Shown here piece after piece: positions 22,910-34,345 of a DNA stretch of 64,000 nt. A program made the translations under genes and the position numbers. The notes below the pieces were generated by a model. The model saw only the letters and a list, made by a program, of their open reading frames with translations. It ran no database searches and was not told where the DNA came from. Position 1 is the stretch's first letter; every line of letters begins with the position of its first letter. Source of the stretch: Talinum fruticosum (lineage: Eukaryota; Streptophyta; Magnoliopsida; Caryophyllales; Talinaceae); NCBI GenBank assembly GCA_021018815.1, contig JAITYX010000045.1:3224001-3288000 (forward strand), in the 5' to 3' direction.

Positions 22910-24423
22910 GGCTCCTTAATGAACCTGAATGGGTAGAGGCCATGCAAGAGGAACTCAATCAATTCGAGAGAAACCAAGTCCGGACTCCGACCAACCGACC
23001 TTCGACCACCCAGTTATAGGAACCAAATGGGTTTTCAAAAACAAAGCTGGATGAAGGTGGGGTAGTAGTTAGGAACAAGGCTAGGCTTGTGGCTCAAGGT
23101 TACAATCAAGAAGAAGGAATCAATTGTAGGGAAACCTCTGCACTTGTAGCCAGAATTAAAGCTATCGAATATCTGTTGGCATTTGCATCCAGCATGCATA
23201 TTAAATTATATCAAATGGATGTTAATTGTGCATTTCTCAATGGTTTTATTGAAGAAGAAGTCTATGTCGAACAGACCTCTTGGTTTTGAAAACTCGGAAT
23301 TTCCAAATCATGTTTTCAAACTTCAAAAGGCTCTCTATGGTCTTAAACAAGCACCCCGAGCTTGGTATGAAAGACCGAGTAGCTTCTTGGTTCAAAATGA
23401 TTTTAAAAGAGGTCGGATCGACAAGACTCTCTTCATAAAAACTAAGGGGATAGATTTCCTTATTGTTCAAATCTATGTTGATGATATTATCTTCGGTGCT
23501 ACTAATGAATTTACTGTGCCGAGAATTTTCTGAGTTGATGAGTCAGGAATTCCAAATGAGTATGATGGGAGAACTCAATTTCTTCCTTGGTTTACAAATC
23601 AAACAAGACAAAGATGGAATCTATGTCTATCAATCCAAGTATACCAAGGAGCTGCTGAAGAAATACAAACTTCAAGATGCAAAGCACGCATCTACACCCA
23701 TGAGCAGACAGTATTAAGCTTGACTCGGATGAGAAAGGTAAAGCAATATATCAGAAACTCTATCGAGGTATGATTGGATCTTTGCTATTTCTTACTTCCA
23801 GCAGGCCGAGATATAATGTTCGAGTGTTTGTTTATGCGCAAGATTCCAAGCTAATCCAAAAGAATCACATCTCACTATGGTGAAGAGAATATTCGAGATA
23901 TCTTGCAGGAACTCGGAACTTAGGTCTATGGTATTCAAGAGACTCGGAACCGACCCTCACTTGGATACTCGAGATGCGGACTACGCTGGATACAAAGTTG
24001 ATCGAAAGAGCACTTCGGAGCTTGCCAATTTCGGGTCAATCCCTAATATCTTGGCACTCAAAGAAGCGGAACTCAGTGGCTCTATCAACTGCTGAACTCG
24101 AGTATATTGCAGCTGGAGCGTGTTGCGCTCAGATTTTATGGATAAAGCAACACTTGAGGGATCTCGGACTATCTTTCAAATTAGTTCCAATCAAGTGTGA
24201 CAATCGAGTGCAATAAGCATCACAAAGAATCCGAGTTCGAGCACTTAAAGACAAAAGACATTGAGGTCGAGATACCATTTCTTACGAGACCATTCTGAGA
24301 AAGGTGATATTGAACTTGAGTTCATTCCTACTAATCTTTAATTAGCTGATATCTTTACTAAGCCTCTTGGTGAAGATTAGTTTTGTTTTATTCGGAATGA
24401 GCTAGATATGTTAAATGCATAAT
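22910..24423 (+). pseudogene. copia reverse transcriptase and RNase H (frameshifted)
   Basis: RT begins near 22925 (EWVEAMQEELNQFERN), with KNKLDEGGVVVRNKARLVAQG, KLYQMDVNCAFLNGFIEEEVY, LQKALYGLKQAPRAWYE and an intact catalytic YVDD at 23474-23485. GELNFFLGLQIKQDKDGIYV and DAKHASTPMS follow to 23717. RNase H pieces lie at 23970-24216 (DADYAGYKVDRKSTS, AELEYIAAGACCAQILW), and the protein ends at LADIFTKPLGED and a stop near 24420. A few one-base shifts break the gene. Compared with the minus-strand element it is better kept, with both catalytic aspartates present. Confidence 0.87.
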
Positions 24424-25084
24424 TATGTGCTATCTTTGTGATAATTTCATTGCATGATTATGTGTTTTGTGTTTTCAATTTATTAATAACCATTAGCTCG
24501 GTTGATCCAGGTGATACTTGGGTTAGTAGTTGTTAATTATTTCTAGTTTCGAGTCACTCGAAACCTATCCGAAGTCATACTCGGACGTCAAGAAAAATTG
24601 GACTTCAAATTTTCTGAATACATCTCTAGATCGGTGGAGAATTTCAGAATATATTTTCAAAATCTTTTTCTCTCTCTCTCTTGGGCACTCGTGATCAAAT
24701 GCTAGCCGTGGATCTCAAACTGCTAGAATCTTAACCGTTGAGAAGAGAACCGTCACACCGATCCGAGGTGACTTTTTAAAGAAGCGGGAGCCGAACGGAG
24801 TTACAAGTAAGGTTACGGTGAAGGATGATTCTTATTCTTTAAATAGAGACTATTCTCCTTCTCTTCGTTACTCTACATTTAATCTCTCTCTCATACGTAA
24901 AACTTCTCGTGGAAGCTTTCTACGTTTACAATGCTCTCTGGACATCATGAAGCGAAGTAAAGGCCATCTCAAGTAAGTTCAACTTGCTCTCATCTCTTTC
25001 TTCTACTCCTTTTCTTTTGCTCTCGTCTACCTACTCTTTTCTTCTCTTCCTCAAAAGTTTCATCTTTCTTTCCTCATTCTCAAA
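24424..25084 (+). other. Post-pol spacer of the copia element
   Basis: No ORF is supported. The first 450 bases match 1560-2039 of the minus-strand element in reverse. A TTTAAATAGAGAC motif near 24838 is followed by a C/T-rich stretch and the next ORF, so a subgenomic promoter or a splice acceptor could lie here. This is inference only. Confidence 0.5.
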
Positions 25085-26750
25085 ATGCCTAAGAGAGGAA
25101 ATCATCTCGACTTTCGGAGCTCTTCTACCAAAAAGCCTCGCACCAAAAACCCGAAAGCTCAACCCCCTCTAAGCCCATTGTCACCCGAGCATCTCGCTGC
25201 TGGACGACAAGTTCTTCCCAACCACCAAATTTTCTTGGTTGGCTCACATTCAAACCACCGGAGTGTATAATTTTCTCGTGTTTCAGCGAGTTCATTTACC
25301 CTGAACTCGTTTACGAGTTTTACACTCACCTCACTCACTCTGAAGGTGTTCTAACCTCCGGGGTTCAAAACATTACTATTCGAATAAACACCTCTCTCCT
25401 CCATCGCCTGTTCAAGGTCTCCTGTCTTTTCTTGAACAAGCAACCCCATTCCTTTCACTCGAAGTCGCCGACGACTTCTTTGAAAAGTTCGCTAAAGAGT
25501 TTCCTGAGTCACGGAAAAATTTTTCGGTGACTCGGTTGAAGATCGAAGCACGCCTTACGTGCTTTCTGCCGATGAGAACCTTTTCCTCTCAGCATTCCAG
25601 CAAGGAGAACCCCAACTCCAAGCACCTCAAAGCTCTTTTTGACATTCTTGAGGGCTACGAAGTAGACCTCTTCCCTCAATAATTGAGAAGATGGCAGCTG
25701 TACCATCTCAACTCCAAAATAAGAAGAACACCCCTCTTCCCTTCGGTGCTCTTCTCACCCTTGTTTTCAAACAATTCAAGGTTCCTCTCCCTCGGACCCC
25801 AATGCTGTATGCGAGGCTGCCGTTGTTGTCGGCAAGAAGGAACTCCGAGGGTACGGATACCGGGAAACTCAACCTGGTGTCTAGGTGCACAACTCGGAGC
25901 TGAGGCCTCCTTCTCCGCCTCGGACTCGAAAGCAACCCCTCTCTCTCTCCCTACCCCACCTGTTGGTGCTTCCACCTCAGGTGCCTCAAAATCTCTCTCC
26001 GCTATTTTGTCCCCCATTTTCATGGACAAAATCAGCTCTGTGTCCTCCGATTTCAAGGACCTGCTCGGCTCTTTCAAATCTGTTTATCACTCTTTATTCC
26101 TCCACCAAAAACCGCCCAATCCCAAATCCAAGAGCACCAAACTATGGTTCTTGAGATGAGGGAGTTGGTGAAGGAAGCGAAGGAGCTGGCCGAGCTCCTC
26201 GGAGAGAGAAGGTCCAAGACGGGTCGGGACCACGATGACTCGAGACAGCTTCGAAGCATCCTCGAGCCTAGGTCCGACCTCCTCGGACAGCGGGGAGGAA
26301 GAAGAAGCGAGACAACGAAGAAGCGAGACGCCGAGGAGCTGCGGGCGAGGCGGCTCCATCTGGGCAAGGGTGGAACTCAAAGAAGAAGCAACGGGAGCTG
26401 CTGAGGGTCGAGTCGCTCCCCAAGCTCCGAGTGGCGGTACTCGGCTCGGAGAGTAGTCTAAGTGGGTCGAAGGCCCAGCTGTGCTACGACAACATGCTAC
26501 GGGTCGGACAGAGTAGCCCCTCCAGGCTACCGAGGTCCACAGGGAAGAACCCCTAGATCCTTTTGTTCCGGGTCAGCCACTCGGAGCTGAGCCCTTAACG
26601 GCGATCCCGGTTCTCCCTCCGCCGTGCTCAAGCACATCGTCAAGATCCTACCAGCACCGGCGTACCTTTCATCCCTCCGCTTCCACTCGGGCATCCCCCT
26701 CTCCCTCGTAGGCGCCATGCACTGAGTCACAATTCCAAAGTCTGCCAAAT
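25085..26750 (+). pseudogene. Extra 3' ORF (SIRE-type, env position), broken
   Basis: The ATG at 25085 starts MPKRGNHLDFRSSSTKKPRT, a basic, serine/lysine-rich N-terminus. After a one-base shift the frame continues with FSWLAHIQTTGVYNFLVF and SEFIYPELVYEFYTHLTHSE, then VQNITIRINTSLLHRLFK (25230-25420). Later pieces include EVDLFPQ near 25670 and a 158-residue frame at 25683-26159. A charged segment with heptad-like spacing (MRELVKEAKELAELLGERR; 26155-26215) could be a coiled coil. SIRE-type elements carry an additional ORF here, often called env-like. I see no convincing signal peptide or membrane segment, so an envelope role is not supported. Overlapping minus-strand frames are shadows. Confidence 0.65.
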
Positions 26751-27082
26751 TCTTCTTCTTTACGAGAGATTTCTACTTATTTCTTTTGTCCGGACATCAA
26801 ATTTGTACTTACTATTGTATTCTTCCCATTTCTTTTGTTGTTGTTTTTGCTGAAAGGCAAGGGGGAGAATATAGATAGAAAAACTTGTTGTCTTTGTTAG
26901 GGGAGTTTTACCCTCTCTATCTGTGTATTTTCTTTAACTTCAATGAACTAATGCATTCTCTTTCATTTTACGAGCTCATTGTCTTAAGCAATTTTTTTTA
27001 CGAGTTGATATACATTTTATTGATAATTGCTGCGTATTTATCACTAACAAAGTTTCTGTCTAAGTATGGAATGTCTTTCATC
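26751..27082 (+). other. 3' untranslated region of the copia element
   Basis: Noncoding, T-rich sequence between the extra ORF and the polypurine tract. An additional purine-rich run AAGGCAAGGGGGAGAATATAG at about 26856-26876 resembles an internal polypurine tract. Confidence 0.5.
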
Positions 27083-27093
27083 AAAAGGGGAGA
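27083..27093 (+). other. Polypurine tract
   Basis: AAAAGGGGAGA lies one base before the 3' LTR start. It is the expected primer site for plus-strand cDNA synthesis. Confidence 0.85.
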
Positions 27094-27094
27094 T

Positions 27095-28695
27095 TGAAGA
27101 CTCGAGACATCTGCTCAACACGTTTCGAGTTGTATCGAAGGAATCAAGTATAAGAATCTCTTAAGTATAGAGTTTTGATTCCAAGGCATTCTCTTCATTA
27201 TTAGAAACTTTTCTGAGTGATATAGTATACTTTCTAAGTGACATAGCATTTACTTCACGTATTCTCGCTTGTTTCTTAGTGACTCGGAAAACAACTTTGC
27301 TTGTCTCACTCGAGTTCCGAGTCCCTCATCACTTAGATATATCGCATGCTTGAATTGACTAGTATTTCGCTTTATTGCACTCGAGTCCGACTTCATGTTT
27401 TAAGTTCTACTTTATTGGAGTCGGTGATTCTAGTCCGAATCGTGCTTAGTCTCTATCGAGTTATTTCACTCTAATATTCTTCATGTAACTTGATTCTTCG
27501 CTTAGACTAACTCCGATGGAATTTTGAGTTTCATGGATATTAGACTCGGAAAATTCCACTCACTTTCTAACTCGGATAATTAGTTGCTTAATTATCTTAA
27601 TTATTTTATTATTTGTGTCTAATCGTGGACCAAAGTATTTTATACTTTGAGAACCGGAATTGATTTACTTTTATAGGTTATTCAAACGAGGATACACTTT
27701 TTGAAATACAAAAGTAACCGGCTTCAAAACGTCAAATCACCAGCGAGACATGGCTTTTCCTCTTCTCTGTCCCAGTCCCGAGAAGATTGTGTCGGGGCTG
27801 TCTGTTTCCAAATCTAGAAAACTGAAATGCCAAGCTTAACGGTGGTTTCCACCTTATCCTTCAAGACGCCGCCGGTGGTTTTGGGACTTCCAAGAGAGTT
27901 AAACAGTTGCCCAACGTTCATATCACAACGGATACTTTCCGAGTGACTCGGAAAGCCCTTATCAACGGTCACAAAAGGACTCTCGGTCGGCAGAAGGAGA
28001 TAACGGCTACTCTGCCTGGTCATCTATAAATAGAAGCCAACTTTCAAGACTTGAAGATTACCGAACCTATTGTTAATACACGTACTTGAGCAAAGTCATT
28101 GTATTCATTCTCAATCTTCTACTTACAACTCCCACTCTGTAATTCATTACTTTACGAGTTGTAAGGTCTTGTACTTAGTTACAAACACTTTCTTACTTTC
28201 CGAGTAAGATCCCTTGACTAAGCTCGTGAAGGTTAACTCGGCTTAGTTGTCCCTAGCTGTAAGGGTTATCTCGGTTAGGAAGTACTAGATCGAGATAAGG
28301 GAATTTCTGAGTCTAGGAAAACTTGTAAAGAGTTGTTTAAGGGAGCAACTTGGGTTCGGTAAGTCTACTGTATTTTGTGGACTCAAAATAGTGGATTTGA
28401 CTTCGTGCTTGGATTAGCACGGTCCGTGGTTTTATGCCCCAGGAGGGTTTCCACGTAATTCCTGTGTTTTTACTGTCCGAGTTCATTCTAGACTCATACG
28501 GTCTCAAAGCTTCTGCTTAATTTACTTCATTACTTGTCTATTGCAATTCGAGTTTATATTTTTTGACTCTGCTTTTCACTCGGAATTCATTTGCTTTTCA
28601 AATTTGGCAAAAGAGTTTGAATTTTAATTAAAATCTTCCATCACCCTATTCACCCCCTTCTAAGGTGACTCGGACTCTCCCCGAGCAAACCTTCA
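27095..28695 (+). repeat. 3' LTR of the plus-strand copia element
   Basis: The LTR starts TGAAGACTCGAGACATC and ends AAACCTTCA, 1601 bases. It aligns with the 5' LTR but has a single start block. Differences from the 5' LTR include several CGG/CGAG-type indels (see findings). Confidence 0.9.
28025..28033 (+). promoter_or_regulatory. 3' LTR TATA box
   Basis: TATAAATAG stands in the same context as 19395-19403. It could drive transcription into the gypsy minisatellite downstream. Confidence 0.6.
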
Positions 28696-28700
28696 CCGAT
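28696..28700 (+). repeat. Target-site duplication, right (CCGAT)
   Basis: This pairs with TCGAT at 18304-18308. Confidence 0.7.
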
Positions 28701-29400
28701 GGAAGCTGAGTCTCGGGCCAAACAGTGGTCAAGGTTCGGACATTTCCAAGTCGAGTCTTAGACCTAACAATTGTCAAGTTTCGGACACGCTCCAATCGAG
28801 TCTCAAACCCAGCAGCGAGTTAAGGTTTAGACATCCCCCGTCGAGCTTCGGGCCCAACAGCGTGACATGTTCGAGATATCATCATCGAGCTTCGGCCTAA
28901 CCACGGTCAAGGTCCAAACAACCCTTGTCGAGCTTCGGACCCAACGAGTGGTCAAGGTTTAGACATCCTTGTCGAGCTTTAGGCCCAATAGCGGCAAGGT
29001 TCGGACACCCTTTGTCAAGCTTTAGGCCCAGTAGTGGTCAAGGTTTAGACATCCTCGTCAAGCTTCGGACCACTGGAGTGGTCAAGGTTCGGACACACTG
29101 AAGTCAAGTCTCGGACTTAGCGAGCAATCAAGGTTCAAACACCCCATCGAGCTTCAAGCCCAACAACAGTCAAGGTTCAAACAACGTCGTCGAGCTTCAA
29201 ACCCAACAGCGGTTAAGGTTTAGACACCCTAGTTGAGTCTCAAACCCAAGAGGGGTCAAAGTTCGGAGATCCCTGTCAAGGTTCGGACATCTCCATCGAG
29301 CTTTAGGCCCAACCGTGGTCAAGTTTCGAGACATCCCTCCATCGAACTTTAGGCCCAACAGGGATCAAAGGTTTAGACACCATGCCAAGACTTCGGGACC
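28701..29400 (+). repeat. GTCAAGGTTCGGACA minisatellite, long array
   Basis: About sixteen imperfect units of 40-48 bases with the pattern GTCAAGGTTCGGACA, CCCC, TCGAGCTTCGGGCCCAACA. Units vary by substitution and short indels. A looser continuation with AAGTTCGAGC words runs from 29560 to about 29830 after a 150-base non-repeat interruption. It precedes the LTR at 29949, so it is the 3' untranslated region of the gypsy element. No ORF is conserved across the array. Confidence 0.8.
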
Positions 29401-30659
29401 TCCCCATGGCCAAGTCAAGGAAGCACATTTGAAACATGATCTGGTTACATATCATTTTCATGTAACACTTAAATCTATTTACATTCAATTATTAGCTAAT
29501 AAATCTGTTAATGCAGAAATTTTTAGCCGAGCTTAAGACCAAGAAACGGTACAGTTTAGGCCCCTCATCCAAGCTTCAGGAATTGATCGAGCCAAGCTCG
29601 GGATACTCCACTAAACTTCGAGATCCAACGAGTTGTCAAGTTCGAGCACCCCTAACTGGACTTCGAATTGACTACCCAAGTCAAGTTCAAGCCCCTCACC
29701 AAGCTTTAAACTAAGTACATGGTCAAGTTTATGCACATTAATCCGAGCTTCAGGACTTTATTACCCAAGTTCGAGCAATCAGCCACCTAGACTTCAAACT
29801 CTATTAGTCAAGTACATGCTCCCTTAATAGAATTCTAGTTAAGAGAAAACTAATGCTAGTCACCTTGATTCAATCTGCATCCATGTAAGTACTCTTTAGT
29901 GTCTACTTTGACCTTCGTCTTTCGGACTCGGTCAAAGTGGGTGTTAACTGTAGACATCTAAAAAGTGTCATACCTTTTCTCTTTTATTTATTTTGTTCGC
30001 CCAATGACGAAATCCCAGTCCTATTTACGGATCCGGATCACGGTTGAAGTCCGATTGGCATGACGGAAGCCAATAAACTTCAAAGAATCGTTCAACACAA
30101 TAAAAAACAACTTTCTTTGCTTTGGTTTCGCCCATAAACCAAAGCTTTCTTTTGGTCCGAGCAAGCTCAAGTCGGGCTCCCAACCAGGAAACCCAAACTT
30201 GCACCAAAAATAAAACATGCTAAAAGTATAAACTCGCTAAAAATAGAAACTTCCCAAAAATAGAAAGTTTTCAAAATGGAAATATGCCATGATCGGCGCT
30301 GGTCACCTCTATACTGTGCAAAACGTAGCGTTTCACTTGTTTCCAAGCGTTCAACCGAGATACGGAAGTCAAATTTCACCAAACAACATCGTTTGTGACC
30401 GGCGCCGCGTTTCAGGCTCAACTTGCCAAAACGTTACGTTTTGTTCCCAAAGGTCATTTGAAGCATGAAACCTCAAAACGTCCATACGATGTGGTTAGAG
30501 ACCGCTGCCGCGCTTCTTGCCTCCCCATCCGAGATTCCTCGGTTCGGTGGGATTTTGTTCGGGTTTTCCTTAATCCCTACCATGGACCGAGTTCGATTCT
30601 ACTGCATTGGACAACTTCTTATTGAACTTTTAGGTCATTTTTATGACCTAGGTTTCCTC

Positions 30660-30668
30660 TATAAATAG
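30660..30668 (+). promoter_or_regulatory. gypsy LTR TATA box, copy 1
   Basis: TATAAATAG sits in a TCC-TCTATAAATAGAAGGCC context and is conserved in the second block. Confidence 0.6.
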
Positions 30669-31872
30669 AAGGCCTAACCCCTCATTCACGCTAATGGCCA
30701 TTCCTATGCCACACGCTACTAAAATTTAGCTAAGATCTACCGAATATCGCATCCGTATTCTAATCTCTTGGTTCTTTTTAGCTGACCATTACTCCACCAA
30801 GCATCTTATCATTCTCCTACACTAATATACCTACACAAATTCTACAAAAGCCTATTTGAATCTTGTTCATCCACCGTCACGCTTCCATATCTAGTTCGTG
30901 ATTCAAGATCGATAGGTGGGATAACCTAAGGGCTCCGGATCCGCTTTCAATCCTAATTACAATTCATTTGTTTATTTATTTCATCGCTTTTCGTATTGTG
31001 GAGCAAGATGTAATCACTTTTAATTCCTCCCCACCCGATGTACTTTTATTTCTTTTCGCTTTTCTTTTCGCTTTCCTTTACTTGTTTTCTCTACCACTTT
31101 ATTATTTTCTTTTACCGCTTTCATTGCATGTTTGGTTGATTTAATTTCCTCACTTTTCATGTCATTTTCTTGGTTATTCAAACACTTTCTTTTGACTCAT
31201 AATTTGAATTAGTAAAGGTCGTCTCGTTAACGAGCGGAATGGAAGGGCTTATCCCTACATTTCGTACCTTCGCCCCGAACACTAGATTCTCGGTTCTTTG
31301 CTTTGGTTCTACCCATAAACTACAGCTTTCTTTGCTTTGGTTCGGCCCATAAACCACGACTTTCTTTCGGTCGAGACCAAGCTCGGGTCGGGCTCCACCA
31401 GAAACCCAAACCCGCACCAAAATCAAACATCCCAAAGTAGAAACCTACCAAAATTAGAAACTTTCCAAAAATAGAAAGTTTTCAAAATGGAAATATGCCA
31501 TGACCGGCGCTAGTCACCTCTATGTTGTGCAAGAACGCAACGTTTCATTGTTTGCAAGCGTCCAACCGAGATACGGAAGTCAAATTTCACCAAACAACAT
31601 CGTTTGTGACCGGCGCCGTGTTTTCGAGCTCAACTTGCCAAAATGTTGCGTTTCGTTCCCAAAGGTCATTTGAAGCATGAAACCCCAAAAATGTCCATAC
31701 GATGTGTTTAGAGACCGTTGCCACGCTTCTTGCCTCCCCATGCAAGATTCCTCGGTTCGAGTGGGATTTTGTTCGGGTTTTCCTTGATCCCTACCGTAGA
31801 CCGGTTCAATTCTGCTGTATTAGACGACTTCTTGTTGAACTTTTAGGTCATTTTTGTGACCTACGTTTCCTC

Positions 31873-31881
31873 TATAAATAG
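31873..31881 (+). promoter_or_regulatory. gypsy LTR TATA box, copy 2
   Basis: TATAAATAG lies 1213 bases after copy 1, in the duplicated block, giving two potential promoters in one LTR. Confidence 0.6.
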
Positions 31882-33121
31882 AAGGCCTAACCCCTCATTC
31901 CGCCAATGGCCATTCCTATGCCACACGCTGCTGAAATTTAGCTAAGATCTACTAAATACTACATTTGTATTCTAATCTCTTACTTCTTTTCACCCGACCA
32001 TTACTCCACCAAGCATCTCATCATTCTCCTACACTAATATACCTACACAAATTCCACAAAAAGCCTATTTGAATCTTGTTCATCCACCATCACGCTTCCG
32101 GATCTGGTTTGTGATTCAAGATTAGTAGGTGGGATAACTCGAGGGCGCCAGATCCGCTTTCAATCCTAATTACAATTCATTTGTTTAATTATTTTATCGC
32201 TTTTTGTATTGTGGAGCAAGATGTAATCACTTTTAATTCATCCCCGCCCGATGTACTTTTGTTTCTTTTCGCTTTTCTTTTCACTTTCCTTTACTTGTTT
32301 TCTCTACCACTTTATTATTTGCTTTTACCGCTTTCATCTCATGTTTGGTTGATTTAATTTCCTCACTTTTCATGTCGTTTTCTTGGTTGCTTAAACACAT
32401 TCTTTTGACTCACAATTCGAATTAGTAAAGGTCGTCCGTTAACAGGGCGGAATGGAAGGGTTTATCCCTACATTTCGTACCTTCGCCCCGAACATTAGAT
32501 TCTTGATTCTAGACTGATGGAGTCATCTTTTCAAACCTCTTTCAAGCTTAGTTTTCCCATACTAAGATTCGAAAAGTATTTATTTATTTTTGTTAGTTTT
32601 TATTCCTAAAATTGATCGGCGAACTCCTATTTTATTTCTCCTAATCGTATCTCAATATTTTTGATTTAAATGATGGAAAATTTTTATTTATTTTCCGACA
32701 ATCAAAGCTATAGGACTGAGACTAATTTTTTCAATCTCGACCAATGGCCGGCACCGGACACCGGTCGATGCTGGCTCTGCCGGCATCGGCTAGTGGCCGG
32801 GCTTGGCTCTTGGTCCACCTTTTTGGCCCCAAAGTGTTGAAGTAGAATATAGATTGTATTGTTTCTATTTTCCTAAATTATGAAATAAGATTCCGATATT
32901 TCTAAAATTAATTTATAAAATAAAATGATTAATAAAATCGCCAATCACTACTTTACTTAAACTATTCTAAATTAAATTACAAAAATCGGAAATCTCAATA
33001 AGAGACACACCCCCACTTTCCAAATCTATTTCAAAAATCAACTTTCAAAAAGAATCTTCAAAAACCAAAGAGACCCGACATTCATAGGGAAACTCGGTCA
33101 TGGGGTACAGGTTGCGGTTCC

Positions 33122-34084
33122 TAGAAAGAGATAGAGGGATATGTACGTGATGTGCCCACATTTGAGGTTATATATCTTTGTTACCCATATTTGAGGATAT
33201 GTATGTGTTGTGCCCACATTTGAGGATATGCATATGTATTGTGGTTGTGGGCTGAGGTACTATTAATGTTGCCTTTTGGTGCTATTCTCATTACTCACCC
33301 CATATTCTTTTTTTTAAAAAGTAGCGGAGGTGCAGGGGAAGTGTTGTCGGGTTACAAACTCAATTAAGCTCTTACCTTTCTACTATAAGCATCCAATGAC
33401 ATTCTAGGTTGTAACTAAACAATGTCAAAAAGGTGACTATGGTCATGTTCTCTGCGTGTTTCGTGCAATGTGAAGAAATCAATAACAAAGTGAACAATAA
33501 TCTTTGTAAGTAGCTCTTCTTCAATCTTTTATGCATGATATATTCATATTTAAGTGAAAGAAAGTCGAGCAACTCATTCGAGCTTATGAGCGGGTACTTA
33601 TCAACTTGAGCTCAACTTATTGGGATAGTCAAGCATGACTGAAAATAAGTGGGCACTTTGCAACTTCTAACATTTCTATCTCGCCATAATGAAGTAACCG
33701 CTTCTTACCCCGTAATTGTTTCAGGATGTTCCATCTTTTTTATATCTAATTTGAAATGTCTCATGTGTTCTGTTGTATTTGACATGTGGTGGTTGAGCAT
33801 ACATGTTTCGATTAAAAGGAAATGTCTAAGTAACACAAATTATATTTTGTCACATTATTTATGTTCCATTCATTTATAGGGAGAAACCATAGAACTCTTG
33901 CATTACATTTATGTGAACCTTCCGACATAGCTAGAGATAAGAATATTTTTTAACAATTGGAATTTCTTACCATCTTTCATGATTCCTAGGATTCCGGAAG
34001 CCAACTCCAATTTGTTACTATTTCAAGTTAACAAAGGTTAATTGTTTATTTGAAGGTAACTAGTAATTGATTTTTTAAGAGGAA
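33122..34084. other. Unassigned spacer
   Basis: I see no gene. A short direct repeat, GTGCCCACATTTGAGG, recurs near 33148, 33185 and 33210. The rest is AT-rich with no convincing element ends. Confidence 0.4.
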
Positions 34085-34345
34085 CTACTACAGGAACAAC
34101 TTTTAACGATAGTTGTAATGAAAACTCATTGTAAAAAATGATGCGATCGCATTTTTGTAAAAAAGCATATTTTAAGGTACATATATTGATGGTTCAAAGA
34201 AAGAACCATCGTTACAAGTTTAGCTTTCAACTTTTAACGATGGTTCATTCATTGAACCATCATCATATATTTATCTATGATGACGGTTCAATGAAAGAAC
34301 CGTCGTTAAAAGTTGAAAGCTAACTTTTAACGACGGTTCTTTCTT
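34085..34345 (+). repeat. CACTA-like terminal/subterminal repeats
   Basis: The stretch opens with ACTACTACAGGAACAAC, close to a CACTACTACA-type end with its first base changed. It continues with at least five copies, in both orientations, of TTTTAACGACGGTTC-type words with TTCTTTGAACC/GGTTCAAAG. Short motifs repeated in both orientations next to a CACTA end are typical of En/Spm-type transposons. The matching right end was not found. Confidence 0.55.

Larger units (their letters stand above)
18309..28695 (+). mobile_element. SIRE/Maximus-like Ty1/copia retrotransposon, full length
   Basis: All structural parts are present in order: 5' LTR, PBS, gag, protease, integrase, RT, RNase H, a post-pol extra ORF, polypurine tract and 3' LTR, flanked by a near-perfect 5-bp duplication. 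Length is about 10.4 kb. The extra ORF after pol is typical of SIRE-type elements. Coding frames carry many single-base frameshifts, so as written it is not autonomous. The two LTRs still align closely over most of their length, which suggests a fairly young insertion into gypsy DNA. Confidence 0.92.
29949..33121 (+). repeat. Long gypsy LTR with 1.2-kb internal tandem duplication
   Basis: The LTR starts TGTAGACATCTAAAAAGTGTC and ends around GGTTCCTAG (33121). It is followed by unrelated sequence with no PBS, as expected for a 3' LTR or a truncated copy. Two near-identical blocks lie inside, about 30115-31295 and 31330-32510, at offset 1213-1218. The first block ends at TTTCGTACCTTCGCC and restarts at GCTTTGGTT. 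Each block has its own TATA box. The 3' third (32510-33121) is single-copy and matches 13850-14466. Confidence 0.78.

Noticed and set aside
25676..26380. Overlapping long minus-strand ORFs opposite the extra copia ORF
   Set aside because: They are shadow frames in GC-rich coding sequence; the plus-strand context (pol before, PPT after) fixes the coding strand.
28701..29400. Centromeric or telomeric satellite
   Set aside because: The unit is 40-48 bases, imperfect and confined to the 3' region of a gypsy element; it does not match the plant telomere repeat and is not a long array.
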